From assembly GCF_001262495.1 (NCBI RefSeq), contig NZ_LGYE01000001.1, positions 186,001 through 250,000 of the forward strand: a DNA stretch of 64,000 nt. The letters are read 5' to 3'. Numbering within the stretch: the first letter of the stretch is position 1; every line of letters starts with the position of its first letter. The position numbers and the translations under genes are program-made. Positions 1-7,603 of this stretch are shown here, piece by piece. The DNA comes from Microbacterium sp. GCS4. GTDB lineage: Bacteria > Actinomycetota > Actinomycetes > Actinomycetales > Microbacteriaceae. The notes under the pieces were generated by a model. It worked only from the letters and a program-made list of their open reading frames with translations, searched no databases and was not told where the DNA came from.

Positions 1-876
1 GCCCGCTTCTCGTCGACCAAGCGCGACGACAAGAGCCAGGCGACCCAGCTGCTCGACAAGATCGTCGCCGAGATGAAGGCGCGCGTCTCGGCACGGGCCC
101 ACAAGGAGACCCAGCGTCGCAAGAACGCACTGGAGTCCTCGACCCTGCCCACCAAGCTCGTCGACTGCCGGACCAACGAGGTCGAGCGCAGCGAGCTGTT
201 CATCGTCGAGGGCGACTCCGCGCTCGGCACGGCCAAGAACGCCCGCAACAGCGAGTTCCAGGCGCTGCTGCCGATCCGCGGCAAGATCCTCAACGTGCAG
301 AAGGCCTCGGTGGGCGATATGCTCTCCAACACCGAGTGCGCCTCGATCATCCAGGTGATCGGCGCGGGGTCGGGTCGCAGCTTCGACATCGACGCGGCGC
401 GCTACGGGAAGATCATCCTGATGAGCGACGCCGACGTCGACGGCGCGCACATCCGCACGCTGCTGCTCACGCTGTTCTACCGCTACATGAGGCCGCTCAT
501 CGAGCACGGCCGGGTGTTCGCGGCCGTGCCGCCGCTGCACCGCGTGATCGTGATGAACCCGGGCTCGAAGCCCAACGAGACGATCTACACGTACAGCGAG
601 CAGGAGATGCACGCGCTGCTCGCCAAGCTGCGCAAGGCCGGCAAGCGATGGCACGAGCCCATCCAGCGCTATAAGGGCCTGGGAGAGATGGACGCCGAGC
701 AGCTGGCCTCCACGACCATGGACCGTGGCGGGCGGCTGCTGCGCCGGGTGCGCATGGAGGATGCCGAGGCGGCGGGTCGCGTCTTCGAGCTGCTGATGGG
801 CAACGAGGTGGCCCCGCGCCGCGAGTTCATCATCGATTCCTCGGATCGTCTGTCGCGCGAGTCGATCGACGCGTGA
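1..876 (+). CDS. parE: DNA topoisomerase IV subunit B, C-terminal part (5' end outside window)
   Basis: This is the C-terminal 291 residues of a type IIA topoisomerase ATPase subunit; the frame is open to the left edge. The TOPRIM metal-binding signature is visible: EGDSALGTAKNARN near residue 70, then the SDADVDGAHIRTLLLT block, and later the conserved RYKGLGEMDAEQL segment. These place it in the GyrB/ParE family. I call it ParE, not GyrB, because a ParC-type A subunit lies at 7603-10050. With ParC it would relax and decatenate replicated chromosomes. Its last 47 bases overlap the end of the convergent glycosyltransferase gene. GyrB cannot be fully excluded without the N-terminus. Confidence 0.93.
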   Translation, partial: ARFSSTKRDDKSQATQLLDKIVAEMKARVSARAHKETQRRKNALESSTLPTKLVDCRTNEVERSELFIVEGDSALGTAKNARNSEFQALLPIRGKILNVQKASVGDMLSNTECASIIQVIGAGSGRSFDIDAARYGKIILMSDADVDGAHIRTLLLTLFYRYMRPLIEHGRVFAAVPPLHRVIVMNPGSKPNETIYTYSEQEMHALLAKLRKAGKRWHEPIQRYKGLGEMDAEQLASTTMDRGGRLLRRVRMEDAEAAGRVFELLMGNEVAPRREFIIDSSDRLSRESIDA

Positions 877-2077
877 CCGCCGCGCGGTAGACGTCGACCA
901 GCGCCTCGCCGTGCGTGGACTGCGCGACGCCGTCCCGGCCGGCGATCGCGGCGAGGCTCATCCGGGTGATGCGCTCCGAGTTGTCGCGCAGATCGTGCAA
1001 CACGGCGGCCAGTCCGGCGGCATCCGGTGACGGGGTCACCGCGCCCGCGCCCGTGGGGAGGGCCTCTGCGAGATCGGGGTCCGTCACGATGACGGGAAGT
1101 CCGCTCGCGATGGCTTCGAGGATCACCATGGGCTGGTTGTCGAAGTCGAACGAGCTCGACACCAGTACATGGGCGGACCGCATAGTCTCCAGCACCCTGG
1201 ACTGCGGTACCCCGCCGTGCACGACCAGACGTCCGTCGCCGATGCGGGAGGCCGCCCGCGCGACCGCGGCACGGGACACACCGTCCCCGAGCATGTCGGC
1301 GCGGATTCCGGGCGTGAGACGCACCGCCTCCGTGAACACCTCGGGCCGCTTCTCGGGGGAGAGTCGTCCGCACCACAGCACCCGCAGCTCACCGTCTGCG
1401 TCGCTGCGGCGTGGCGTCGGGTCGCCGACGGCGTCGAGAACCGAGGCCTCGATCCCGTTCGACAGCACCGTGAGCGGGGTGTCCACGCCCTGGGCCACGA
1501 GCTTGCGTGCGAAATGCGCGGAGGGGACGATCACGTGGTCGGCATGATTGGCCTGGCTCACCATCAGCCGCCACATCCGGCGTGCCGTGCGGGTCCGCGT
1601 GTACGGGGCGGAGCCGTCGATCCGCGCCCGATCGTGGCTCAGGTATCGGCGGTGCAGACCGGCGAGCAGCACGGTCGTGATCGACGGCAGCGGCAGCACC
1701 GAGCGTGTGTATACGTCGATGCGGCCGTGCATGGTCTGCACGACGGGAAGGCCGAGCGCGCGGGCGGCCTCGAACCCGGCGAGAGCCGCGAACATCTCGG
1801 TGTGCACGTGGACGACGTCGACGTCCCGTGCGGTCAGCGCGGCCGTGAGGGTGCGCGCAGCCGCCCCGGGGGTCCATGTGAAGGGGTAGCCGTCCGGCGC
1901 GAAACCGCGGGCGCTCGGAAGCCGCACGACCTGCGGATCGAAGCTCGGCGCGGCGAGAGGCGTGAACACGACGACCTCGTGCCCGGCCGCCTCGAGCATC
2001 TCGCGATGCGCCTTGATGACGGTCTGCACACCGCCGAGGGTCGGCAGGTAGTAGTCGGTGACCATCGCGATGCGCAC
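830..2077 (-). CDS. GT4-family glycosyltransferase
   Basis: A 415-residue GT-B fold glycosyltransferase. The N-terminal half has the glycine-rich acceptor-side loop LPTLGGVQTV and HVHTEMF; the C-terminal half has the donor-binding signature LWCGRLSPEKRPEVF (near residue 235) and the EAIASGLPVIVTD segment with its conserved glutamate. Within actinobacteria this resembles GDP-mannose-dependent alpha-mannosyltransferases (MgtA/PimB' type), so a role in glycolipid or cell-envelope mannosylation is inferred. It is divergent from the four-gene cassette starting at 2110 with about 32 bases between starts, so the two may share control. Confidence 0.85.
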   Translation of the reverse strand: MRIAMVTDYYLPTLGGVQTVIKAHREMLEAAGHEVVVFTPLAAPSFDPQVVRLPSARGFAPDGYPFTWTPGAAARTLTAALTARDVDVVHVHTEMFAALAGFEAARALGLPVVQTMHGRIDVYTRSVLPLPSITTVLLAGLHRRYLSHDRARIDGSAPYTRTRTARRMWRLMVSQANHADHVIVPSAHFARKLVAQGVDTPLTVLSNGIEASVLDAVGDPTPRRSDADGELRVLWCGRLSPEKRPEVFTEAVRLTPGIRADMLGDGVSRAAVARAASRIGDGRLVVHGGVPQSRVLETMRSAHVLVSSSFDFDNQPMVILEAIASGLPVIVTDPDLAEALPTGAGAVTPSPDAAGLAAVLHDLRDNSERITRMSLAAIAGRDGVAQSTHGEALVDVYRAAVTRRSTRATDDPRNR

Positions 2078-2096
2078 CCGACCACCATAGGACGGC

Positions 2097-2102
2097 TAGG
2101 GT
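2097..2102 (+). promoter_or_regulatory. -10 box for leaderless start of the SDR gene
   Basis: TAGGGT lies 7 bases before the ATG at 2110. That spacing would put the transcription start on or next to the start codon. No clear -35 element was identified. Confidence 0.4.
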
Positions 2103-2109
2103 GATGACC

Positions 2110-3099
2110 ATGTCCGGAGCCCGTGTATTGGTGACGGGGGCGAGCGGGTTCCTCGGCGGCCACGTCGTGCGTGATCTGCGTGCGCACGGGCACGAGGTCT
2201 TCGCCGCGGGGCGTCGTCGCGATGTCCTCTCCGCCCTGGTGGACGAGGATTACCGCGTGGTCGGCGATCTGGCCTCGCTGCGCAGCCTCGACCTCGACGT
2301 CGACGCGGTGATCCACTGCGCGGCACTGTCGACACCGTGGGGGCCGTGGCGCGACTTCCACGAGGCGAACGTGGAGGGCGCGGGGCACGTCGTCGAGTTC
2401 ATACGACGGACGGGCGTGCGCCGTCTCGTGCACGTCTCATCGCCCAGCGTCTATGCGGCGGCGCGCGACCGTGTCGGCATCCGGGAGCACGAGGTGTACC
2501 CGCGCAACAGGCTGAACGGCTACATCCGTTCGAAGATCGCGGCCGAGATGCGACTGCGTGAGGCACAGCGCGCCGGCGACGTGGCGGAGCTCGTCATGGT
2601 GCGGCCGCGCGGGCTCATCGGCGTCGGCGACCCGAGCCTCGTGCCGCGCCTGCTCGACGTCCACGCTCGTCTCGGGGTCCCGCTGTTCGACGATGGACAC
2701 ACCCTCATCGACGTGACAGCGGTGCAGAACGTCGCGACAGCGCTGCGCCTCGCTCTCACCCGAGGAGACTCGCAGGGCGGTGTCTACAACATCACGAACG
2801 ACGACCCGCGGCCGTTCCGCGACCTCCTCGTGCAGTTGCTGGGGATGCTGGGAGAGACGCCCCGACTCCGCCCGGTGAACCGCCGGATGGCCTGGGCCGC
2901 GGCGACGGTGTTGGAGGGCGCGTACGCCGTGCTGCCGGGCCGCCCCGAGCCCCCTTTCACGCGATACACCCTGAGCACGATCGCGTTCTCCCAGACCCTG
3001 GACATCACGCGCGCGAAGGAGGAGCTCGGATACCGTCCGGAGGTCACGCTCGACGACGCGCTCGCGGACGTCGCCGCCGATCTGAGGATCCGCGCGTGA
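2110..3099 (+). CDS. NAD(P)-dependent SDR/3-beta-HSD-like epimerase-dehydratase
   Basis: A 329-residue extended short-chain dehydrogenase. The Rossmann motif VTGASGFLGG is at residues 8-17; the catalytic Tyr-x3-Lys is Y138-I-R-S-K142, with a conserved SS just before residue 112. Extended SDRs act on nucleotide sugars, sterols or 3-keto acids; the closest functional analogue suggested by the neighbours is a beta-keto to beta-hydroxy reductase such as OleD. GTG 2101 and ATG 2104 are alternative starts, but ATG 2110 fits the motif distance and the nearby -10 box. It is the first gene of a coupled set; its stop overlaps the next start (GTGA, 3096-3099). Confidence 0.85.
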   Translation: MSGARVLVTGASGFLGGHVVRDLRAHGHEVFAAGRRRDVLSALVDEDYRVVGDLASLRSLDLDVDAVIHCAALSTPWGPWRDFHEANVEGAGHVVEFIRRTGVRRLVHVSSPSVYAAARDRVGIREHEVYPRNRLNGYIRSKIAAEMRLREAQRAGDVAELVMVRPRGLIGVGDPSLVPRLLDVHARLGVPLFDDGHTLIDVTAVQNVATALRLALTRGDSQGGVYNITNDDPRPFRDLLVQLLGMLGETPRLRPVNRRMAWAAATVLEGAYAVLPGRPEPPFTRYTLSTIAFSQTLDITRAKEELGYRPEVTLDDALADVAADLRIRA

Positions 3100-3893
3100 C
3101 GGGGCGGCTGCGGCACTACGTGTGCGGCCGGACGACGCACGACCTCGGCGCGATGTTCCGAGGAGAGTCCCGCGGCGTGCGGGAGTTCCCCTCCGGGGTG
3201 TTCCTGTACGACGGCCCGGACGGGCGTCGCGTGCTGTTCGACACCGGATATGCGACCGGGGAGTGGCGCACGGGATGGCGAGGGGCCGTGTACCGACGTC
3301 TCCTGCCCCCGATCGTCGACGATACGGATGACGTGGCCCGCCGGTTGCGGGAGGACGGCCTGGACCCGGCCTCCGTCACGCACGTGGTGCTGTCGCACCT
3401 GCATCCCGACCACGTCGGCGGTGTGAGTCGTTTTCCCGACGCGACCTTCGTGCTCTCCGCCGGGCTCGCGCGGACGCTCGCCTCACCACGACTGCGCACT
3501 GCCGTCCTGCCCGGTCTCTTCCCCGACTGGTTCCCGCGGGCTCGCCGACGGCTCCTGGAGGACGCGGAGTTCCGCGATCACGAGGTGGGCGGTGTCCGCG
3601 TACCGGCGGTCGACCTCTTCGACGACGGGTCCTACCTGGTCCTCGCGCTCCCCGGGCATGCGGACGGCCATGTCGGAGCGCTCGTCGAGGGCCGGGTCCT
3701 GCTCGCGGGCGACGCGGCCTGGGGGTCGGACCTGATCGGCGCCGTTCCGCGTCTGCGCGCCCTCCCGCGGGCGGTGCAGTTCGACGCCGACGCGTACGCG
3801 GCGACCGCCCTCGCGCTCCGGACGATCAGCAATGCGGGGATCCGCGTGGTGTGCAGCCACGACGCGCTCGGCGCCACGGAACTGCTGCCGTGA
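3096..3893 (+). CDS. metallo-beta-lactamase fold hydrolase
   Basis: A 265-residue MBL-fold protein. The dinuclear metal motif HLHPDHVGG (HxHxDH) is near residue 110, with downstream ligands in the LPGHADGHVG and LLAGDAAWG segments and a terminal CSHD. The family covers lactonases, thioesterases and other hydrolases, so the substrate is unknown. It lies inside the cassette: its start overlaps the SDR stop, and its own stop TGA shares a base with the next ATG (TGATG at 3891-3895). Given the condensing enzyme two genes downstream, hydrolysis of a thioester or lactone intermediate is a reasonable inference. Confidence 0.85.
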   Translation: MTGRLRHYVCGRTTHDLGAMFRGESRGVREFPSGVFLYDGPDGRRVLFDTGYATGEWRTGWRGAVYRRLLPPIVDDTDDVARRLREDGLDPASVTHVVLSHLHPDHVGGVSRFPDATFVLSAGLARTLASPRLRTAVLPGLFPDWFPRARRRLLEDAEFRDHEVGGVRVPAVDLFDDGSYLVLALPGHADGHVGALVEGRVLLAGDAAWGSDLIGAVPRLRALPRAVQFDADAYAATALALRTISNAGIRVVCSHDALGATELLP

Positions 3894-5185
3894 TGTCCTC
3901 GCTGCGCATCCTCCGCGAGTTCGCGGCCGTACGGTGGTTCCGACCGTTCCGCTCCCGCCGAGCGGTCGAGAGGCGTCAGCGGCGGCTGCTGCGCGCGCAC
4001 CTGCGGTTCCTGCGCCGCCGGTCGCCGTACTTCCGCGATCTGCTCGACCACGCGTCCTTCGCAGAGCTGCCGTTCATGGACAAGGCCGTCATGATGGCGA
4101 ATTTCGACGAGATGACCACGGTCGGAGTCCGCCGCGACGAGGCGCTCGACCTGGCGATGGCGAACGAGCGGTCGAGGGACTTCGACGCCGACCTCGGCGG
4201 GCTGTCGGTGGGACTGTCGAGCGGCACGAGCGGACACCGCGGGCTGTTCGTGGTGAGCGCGGCCGAACGGGACGCGTGGGTGGGGACGGTCCTCGCCCGC
4301 ACGCTGCCGCGGGGTCGACTGCGCGGCCACCGCATCGCCCTGTTCCTCCGGGCCGACAACAGCCTGTACGAGTCGGTCGGGTCTCGCGTCGTGTCCTTCC
4401 GTTATTTCGACGTGTACGCGGACATGGACGAGAACATCGCCCTGTTGCGCGAATACGCCCCGACGATCCTCGTCGCCCCGCCGTCGGTCCTGGGCCTGAT
4501 CGCCCGAGCGGCGCTCGCGGGGGACTTCGACATCGTGCCGGACAAGGTCTACTCAGTCGCCGAGGTGCTCGAGATCGCGGACGAGCGGCGGATCCGCGCA
4601 GCGCTCCGGCAGCCCGTGCTGCACCAGCTCTACCAGTGCACCGAGGGGTTCCTCGCCCACACCTGCGAGCACGGTGTGGTGCACCTGAACGAGGACTCGG
4701 TGCTCGTCGAGAGGGAGATGCTCGACGACCAGCGCTTCGTGCCGATCGTGACGGATCTCCGGCGGCGCGCCCAGCCGATCGTCCGCTATCGCCTCGGAGA
4801 CGTCCTCCGTCTGCGTGCCTCGACCTGCGCGTGCGGCAGCGCGCTCACGGCCCTCGACCGCATAGAGGGCCGTGAAGGGGACACACTGCGTCTTCGTGGA
4901 CGGGACGGACGCAGCATCCCGGTCTTCGCCGACCTCGTCTCCCGCGCCCTGCTGTTCGCCGAAGGATTCGAGGAGTACCGCGTCGTGCAGACCGGGGAAT
5001 CGCGGATCGAGGTCGCCCTCGACGTCGTGGACGAGCGATCGCGGCAGAGCGTCGAGGCCGAGTTGCATCGACTCGCCGACAGGCTGACCTGCGAGCGCCC
5101 GGAGATCGTGTTCGTGCCGTACGCTCACGACGGGTCGGTGAAGATGCGCCGCGTGGTGCGCGCCCCGGGGGAGGGACGGTCATGA
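3893..5185 (+). CDS. PaaK/F390-synthetase-like adenylate-forming enzyme
   Basis: A 430-residue member of the adenylate-forming superfamily nearest the phenylacetate-CoA ligase/coenzyme F390 synthetase branch. The phosphate-binding loop SSGTSGHRG is at about residues 109-117; the YQCTEGF segment matches the A5 adenine/Mg region; RYRLGDVLRL corresponds to the conserved Tyr-Arg/Asp hinge block. It would activate a carboxylic acid as an acyl-adenylate and possibly transfer it. The N-terminus is rich in arginine. The start at 3893 is set by the TGATG coupling with the MBL gene; the stop overlaps the KAS gene by four bases. The substrate cannot be read from the sequence. Confidence 0.8.
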   Translation: MSSLRILREFAAVRWFRPFRSRRAVERRQRRLLRAHLRFLRRRSPYFRDLLDHASFAELPFMDKAVMMANFDEMTTVGVRRDEALDLAMANERSRDFDADLGGLSVGLSSGTSGHRGLFVVSAAERDAWVGTVLARTLPRGRLRGHRIALFLRADNSLYESVGSRVVSFRYFDVYADMDENIALLREYAPTILVAPPSVLGLIARAALAGDFDIVPDKVYSVAEVLEIADERRIRAALRQPVLHQLYQCTEGFLAHTCEHGVVHLNEDSVLVEREMLDDQRFVPIVTDLRRRAQPIVRYRLGDVLRLRASTCACGSALTALDRIEGREGDTLRLRGRDGRSIPVFADLVSRALLFAEGFEEYRVVQTGESRIEVALDVVDERSRQSVEAELHRLADRLTCERPEIVFVPYAHDGSVKMRRVVRAPGEGRS

Positions 5186-6114
5186 GGAACTGCGAGATCG
5201 CCGGCTGGGGCACGTCCCTGCCCGAGCACGCCGTGCGGTTCGGGGACGAGGTGCGCCACCGGATCGCCGACGACGTCTCCCACCTGGACATGCTGGTGGA
5301 TGCCGCAGAGCAGGCGCTCCGGCACGCGGGCATCGCCGCGGAGGATCTCGACCTCGTGCTCGGCGCCTCGGCCGCCGGCGTCCAGCCGATCCCGTGCACG
5401 GCCGCACTCGTGCTCGAACGGCTCACGCTCCGAGGGCACGCCGCGGCGTTCGATGTGAACTCCACCTGCACGAGCTTCATCACCGCGCTGGACGTCGCAT
5501 CCCGATACCTCGACGCCGGCGACCACGACATGATCCTCGTCGTCGCCGGCGACGTCGGCTCCCGATTCCTCAACCCCGAGCAACGCGAGAGCTTCGAGCT
5601 GTTCAGCGACGCGGGGGCCGCGGTGGTTTTGCGCCGCTCGACCGATCCCGACCGCGGGGTCATCGCCAGCGCGCAACGCACCTGGCCCGCGTACGCGCAC
5701 GACACCGAGATCCGCGGCGGACTGTCGCGCTCGCCGGCGCAGGCGTACGCGAGCGCCGACCGGGCCGACTACCTGTTCGACATGGACGGTCGGCGCGCCC
5801 TGCTCGCGATGATGCGTGTGCTCCCGGAGTTCTTCGCCGGGTTCCATGAGAGGTCCGGCGTCTCGCCGGACGACGTCGCTCTCTGGGTCCCGCATCAGGC
5901 CTCGGCCGCGCTCGGACCCATGCTCGACCGTCTCGGTGTTCCCGCCGATCGCCGGGTCGACGAAGTGCGCGCGTTCGGGAACATGGTGTCAGCCTCGGTG
6001 CCGTTCATGCTGGCCCGCGCACTGGATGCCGGCCGCGTCGGCCGGGGTGACACGGTGATCCTGTGCGGCACGGCGGCGGGGCTCACGGCGAACGTCCTGG
6101 CGCTCCGCCTGTGA
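5182..6114 (+). CDS. 3-oxoacyl-ACP synthase III-like condensing enzyme
   Basis: A 310-residue thiolase-fold synthase with the KAS III-type triad: C96 (in NSTCTSF), H238 (VPHQAS) and N267 (AFGNMVSAS). It would form a carbon-carbon bond by decarboxylative or head-to-head Claisen condensation of acyl thioesters. No malonyl-transferase or acyl-carrier-protein gene is nearby, so it may use CoA thioesters or borrow the fatty-acid carrier. GAGGGAC at 5171-5177 is a good ribosome site. It is the last gene of the coupled cassette. Housekeeping FabH is less likely because no fab genes are adjacent. Confidence 0.85.
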   Translation: MRNCEIAGWGTSLPEHAVRFGDEVRHRIADDVSHLDMLVDAAEQALRHAGIAAEDLDLVLGASAAGVQPIPCTAALVLERLTLRGHAAAFDVNSTCTSFITALDVASRYLDAGDHDMILVVAGDVGSRFLNPEQRESFELFSDAGAAVVLRRSTDPDRGVIASAQRTWPAYAHDTEIRGGLSRSPAQAYASADRADYLFDMDGRRALLAMMRVLPEFFAGFHERSGVSPDDVALWVPHQASAALGPMLDRLGVPADRRVDEVRAFGNMVSASVPFMLARALDAGRVGRGDTVILCGTAAGLTANVLALRL

Positions 6115-6151
6115 TCCCGTCGCGCCGGAAGCGCACTGCGAGGATGGGGGG

Positions 6152-7057
6152 ATGATCGCGATCGTCTCCGCGCCGACGAACCTCGGGTTGCGTCCACCGA
6201 GGGCGGGGTCGGTCCCCGGCACCGCCAAGGCGCCCGAAGCGCTGCGCGAGACCGGACTGTACGAGGCGCTGCAGTCGCGCGGAGCGCGGGATGCCGGCGC
6301 CGTGATCCCCGGCCGGTACGAGGACGATCCCGGCCGCGATCCGCGCACCCTGCGCAATCAGGTCGCGATCGCGGAGCACGCGCGGAGACTCGCGGCGCGA
6401 GTGGTCGACATCCGTCGGCGCGGCGACGTCCCTCTCGTGCTCGGCGGCGACTGCAGCCTCGTGATCGCCGCGGGAATGGCTTCGCGCGTCACAGAGCGAG
6501 GTGGCCTCGTGCACGTCGACGGCCACACCGACTTCCGGCATCCGGGCAACACCTCCGCGATCGGCGCACTCGCCGGAGAGGACCTCGCCGCCGCGATCGG
6601 TCGGCACCTGCCCGAGATCGCCGACCTCGACGGGCTCGGGCCCTACTTCGACGCCGAGGCCACGGCGCACATCGGATGCCGTCGAGACGACGAGCACCTC
6701 GACGAGGTGTCGGAGACCATCGCCCTCACCATACCGGCCGACCGCATCGTGCTGCACGGTGCGGCTCGTGCTGCGGCCGATGTGCTCGCGACGCCGCGCC
6801 TCGAGCGCGGGTTCTGGCTTCAGGTCGACGTCGACGTGCTCGATCCGGAGCACATGCCCGCGGTCGACAGCCCCGATCCGGGAGGCCTGTCCCCGGAGGA
6901 GCTGACGCGCCTGCTCCAGGAGTTGGCTCCCCGTGCCTGGGGCGCCTCGGTGACGGTGTTCGACCCCGACCTCGACCCCACCGGTGCGTACGCGCGTGAG
7001 GTCGCCGAGATCGTCGCGACGGGTCTGTGCCGCCTCGGCAGTGAGTACGCGAGCTGA
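6152..7057 (+). CDS. arginase-fold (ureohydrolase family) protein with altered metal site
   Basis: A 301-residue protein of the arginase/agmatinase/formimidoylglutamase superfamily. The DAHxD-type motif is D123-G-H125-T-D127 and the SxDxDxxDP-type motif is VDVDVLDP (D226, D228), all present. The first metal-ligand motif, usually GGDHS, here reads GGDCS, so a His ligand is replaced by Cys101. The enzyme may therefore have one metal, another metal, or a non-classical substrate. The start ATG follows a purine-rich GAGGATGGGGGG. It lies 37 bases after the KAS gene and converges on the kinase gene with a 9-base gap. Confidence 0.82.
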   Translation: MIAIVSAPTNLGLRPPRAGSVPGTAKAPEALRETGLYEALQSRGARDAGAVIPGRYEDDPGRDPRTLRNQVAIAEHARRLAARVVDIRRRGDVPLVLGGDCSLVIAAGMASRVTERGGLVHVDGHTDFRHPGNTSAIGALAGEDLAAAIGRHLPEIADLDGLGPYFDAEATAHIGCRRDDEHLDEVSETIALTIPADRIVLHGAARAAADVLATPRLERGFWLQVDVDVLDPEHMPAVDSPDPGGLSPEELTRLLQELAPRAWGASVTVFDPDLDPTGAYAREVAEIVATGLCRLGSEYAS

Positions 7058-7066
7058 CGCCGCTCG

Positions 7067-7603
7067 TCAGACCCAGGACGACGACAACCGCGCGTCGGAT
7101 TCACCGCGTCGCACCGCATCGATCGTCTCGTCCACGGTGAGTTCGCTGGTGTCGAGTCGCAGACCCGGCGAAGCCCAGGCATCCTGATCTGCGCGCAGAT
7201 GCGACCACGCATCGGCGACCTGCTTGTCGCGCGCGGAGTCCCTGGCGCCGATCGTCGACTCATCGGCGGTCAACAGCACGAATCGGAGCTCTCCCGGGAT
7301 CGCGGCGCGGTAGGACGCGAGAAGTGGAGGCCAGAGCACCACGTCGGAGATGAAGACCTCGAAGCCCTCGGCGGCGAAGTTTCCGGCGAGCATGCACAGG
7401 TTCCGTCGTCGGAGCGTCAGTTGTCGCTCGGACTCCTCCGCGGGGGTGCCGCCGGGAAGGACGAGTCCTGAGACGATGAACTCCTCGCCCACAGCATCCG
7501 AATCCAACAGGACGCCGCGCGATGCCGACGTGGCGAGCGCGCGGGCCACCGTCGTCTTGCCGACTCCCGGCAGGCCTGAGACGATCGTGACCACCCCGGT
7601 CAT
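7067..7603 (-). CDS. small P-loop kinase-like ATPase
   Basis: A 178-residue P-loop protein with Walker A at the extreme N-terminus (SGLPGVGKTTVARALA, about residues 8-23). It resembles the AAA_33/gluconate kinase-like small kinases that phosphorylate small molecules or nucleic acid ends. A candidate acidic residue follows at VLLDSDAVGEE. The substrate is unknown. Its ATG shares one base with the parC stop (7601-7605), so it is translationally coupled to parC. Confidence 0.7.
   Translation of the reverse strand: MTGVVTIVSGLPGVGKTTVARALATSASRGVLLDSDAVGEEFIVSGLVLPGGTPAEESERQLTLRRRNLCMLAGNFAAEGFEVFISDVVLWPPLLASYRAAIPGELRFVLLTADESTIGARDSARDKQVADAWSHLRADQDAWASPGLRLDTSELTVDETIDAVRRGESDARLSSSWV

Noticed and set aside
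2110..6114. Calling the cassette a standard OleABCD olefin pathway
   Set aside because: No OleB-type alpha/beta hydrolase is present and the adenylating enzyme is PaaK/F390-like, not OleC-like; only an analogy is justified.
7054..7070. Hairpin CTGACG/CGTCAG over the stops of the arginase-like and kinase genes
   Set aside because: Only six base pairs and embedded in both stop codons; too weak to call a terminator.
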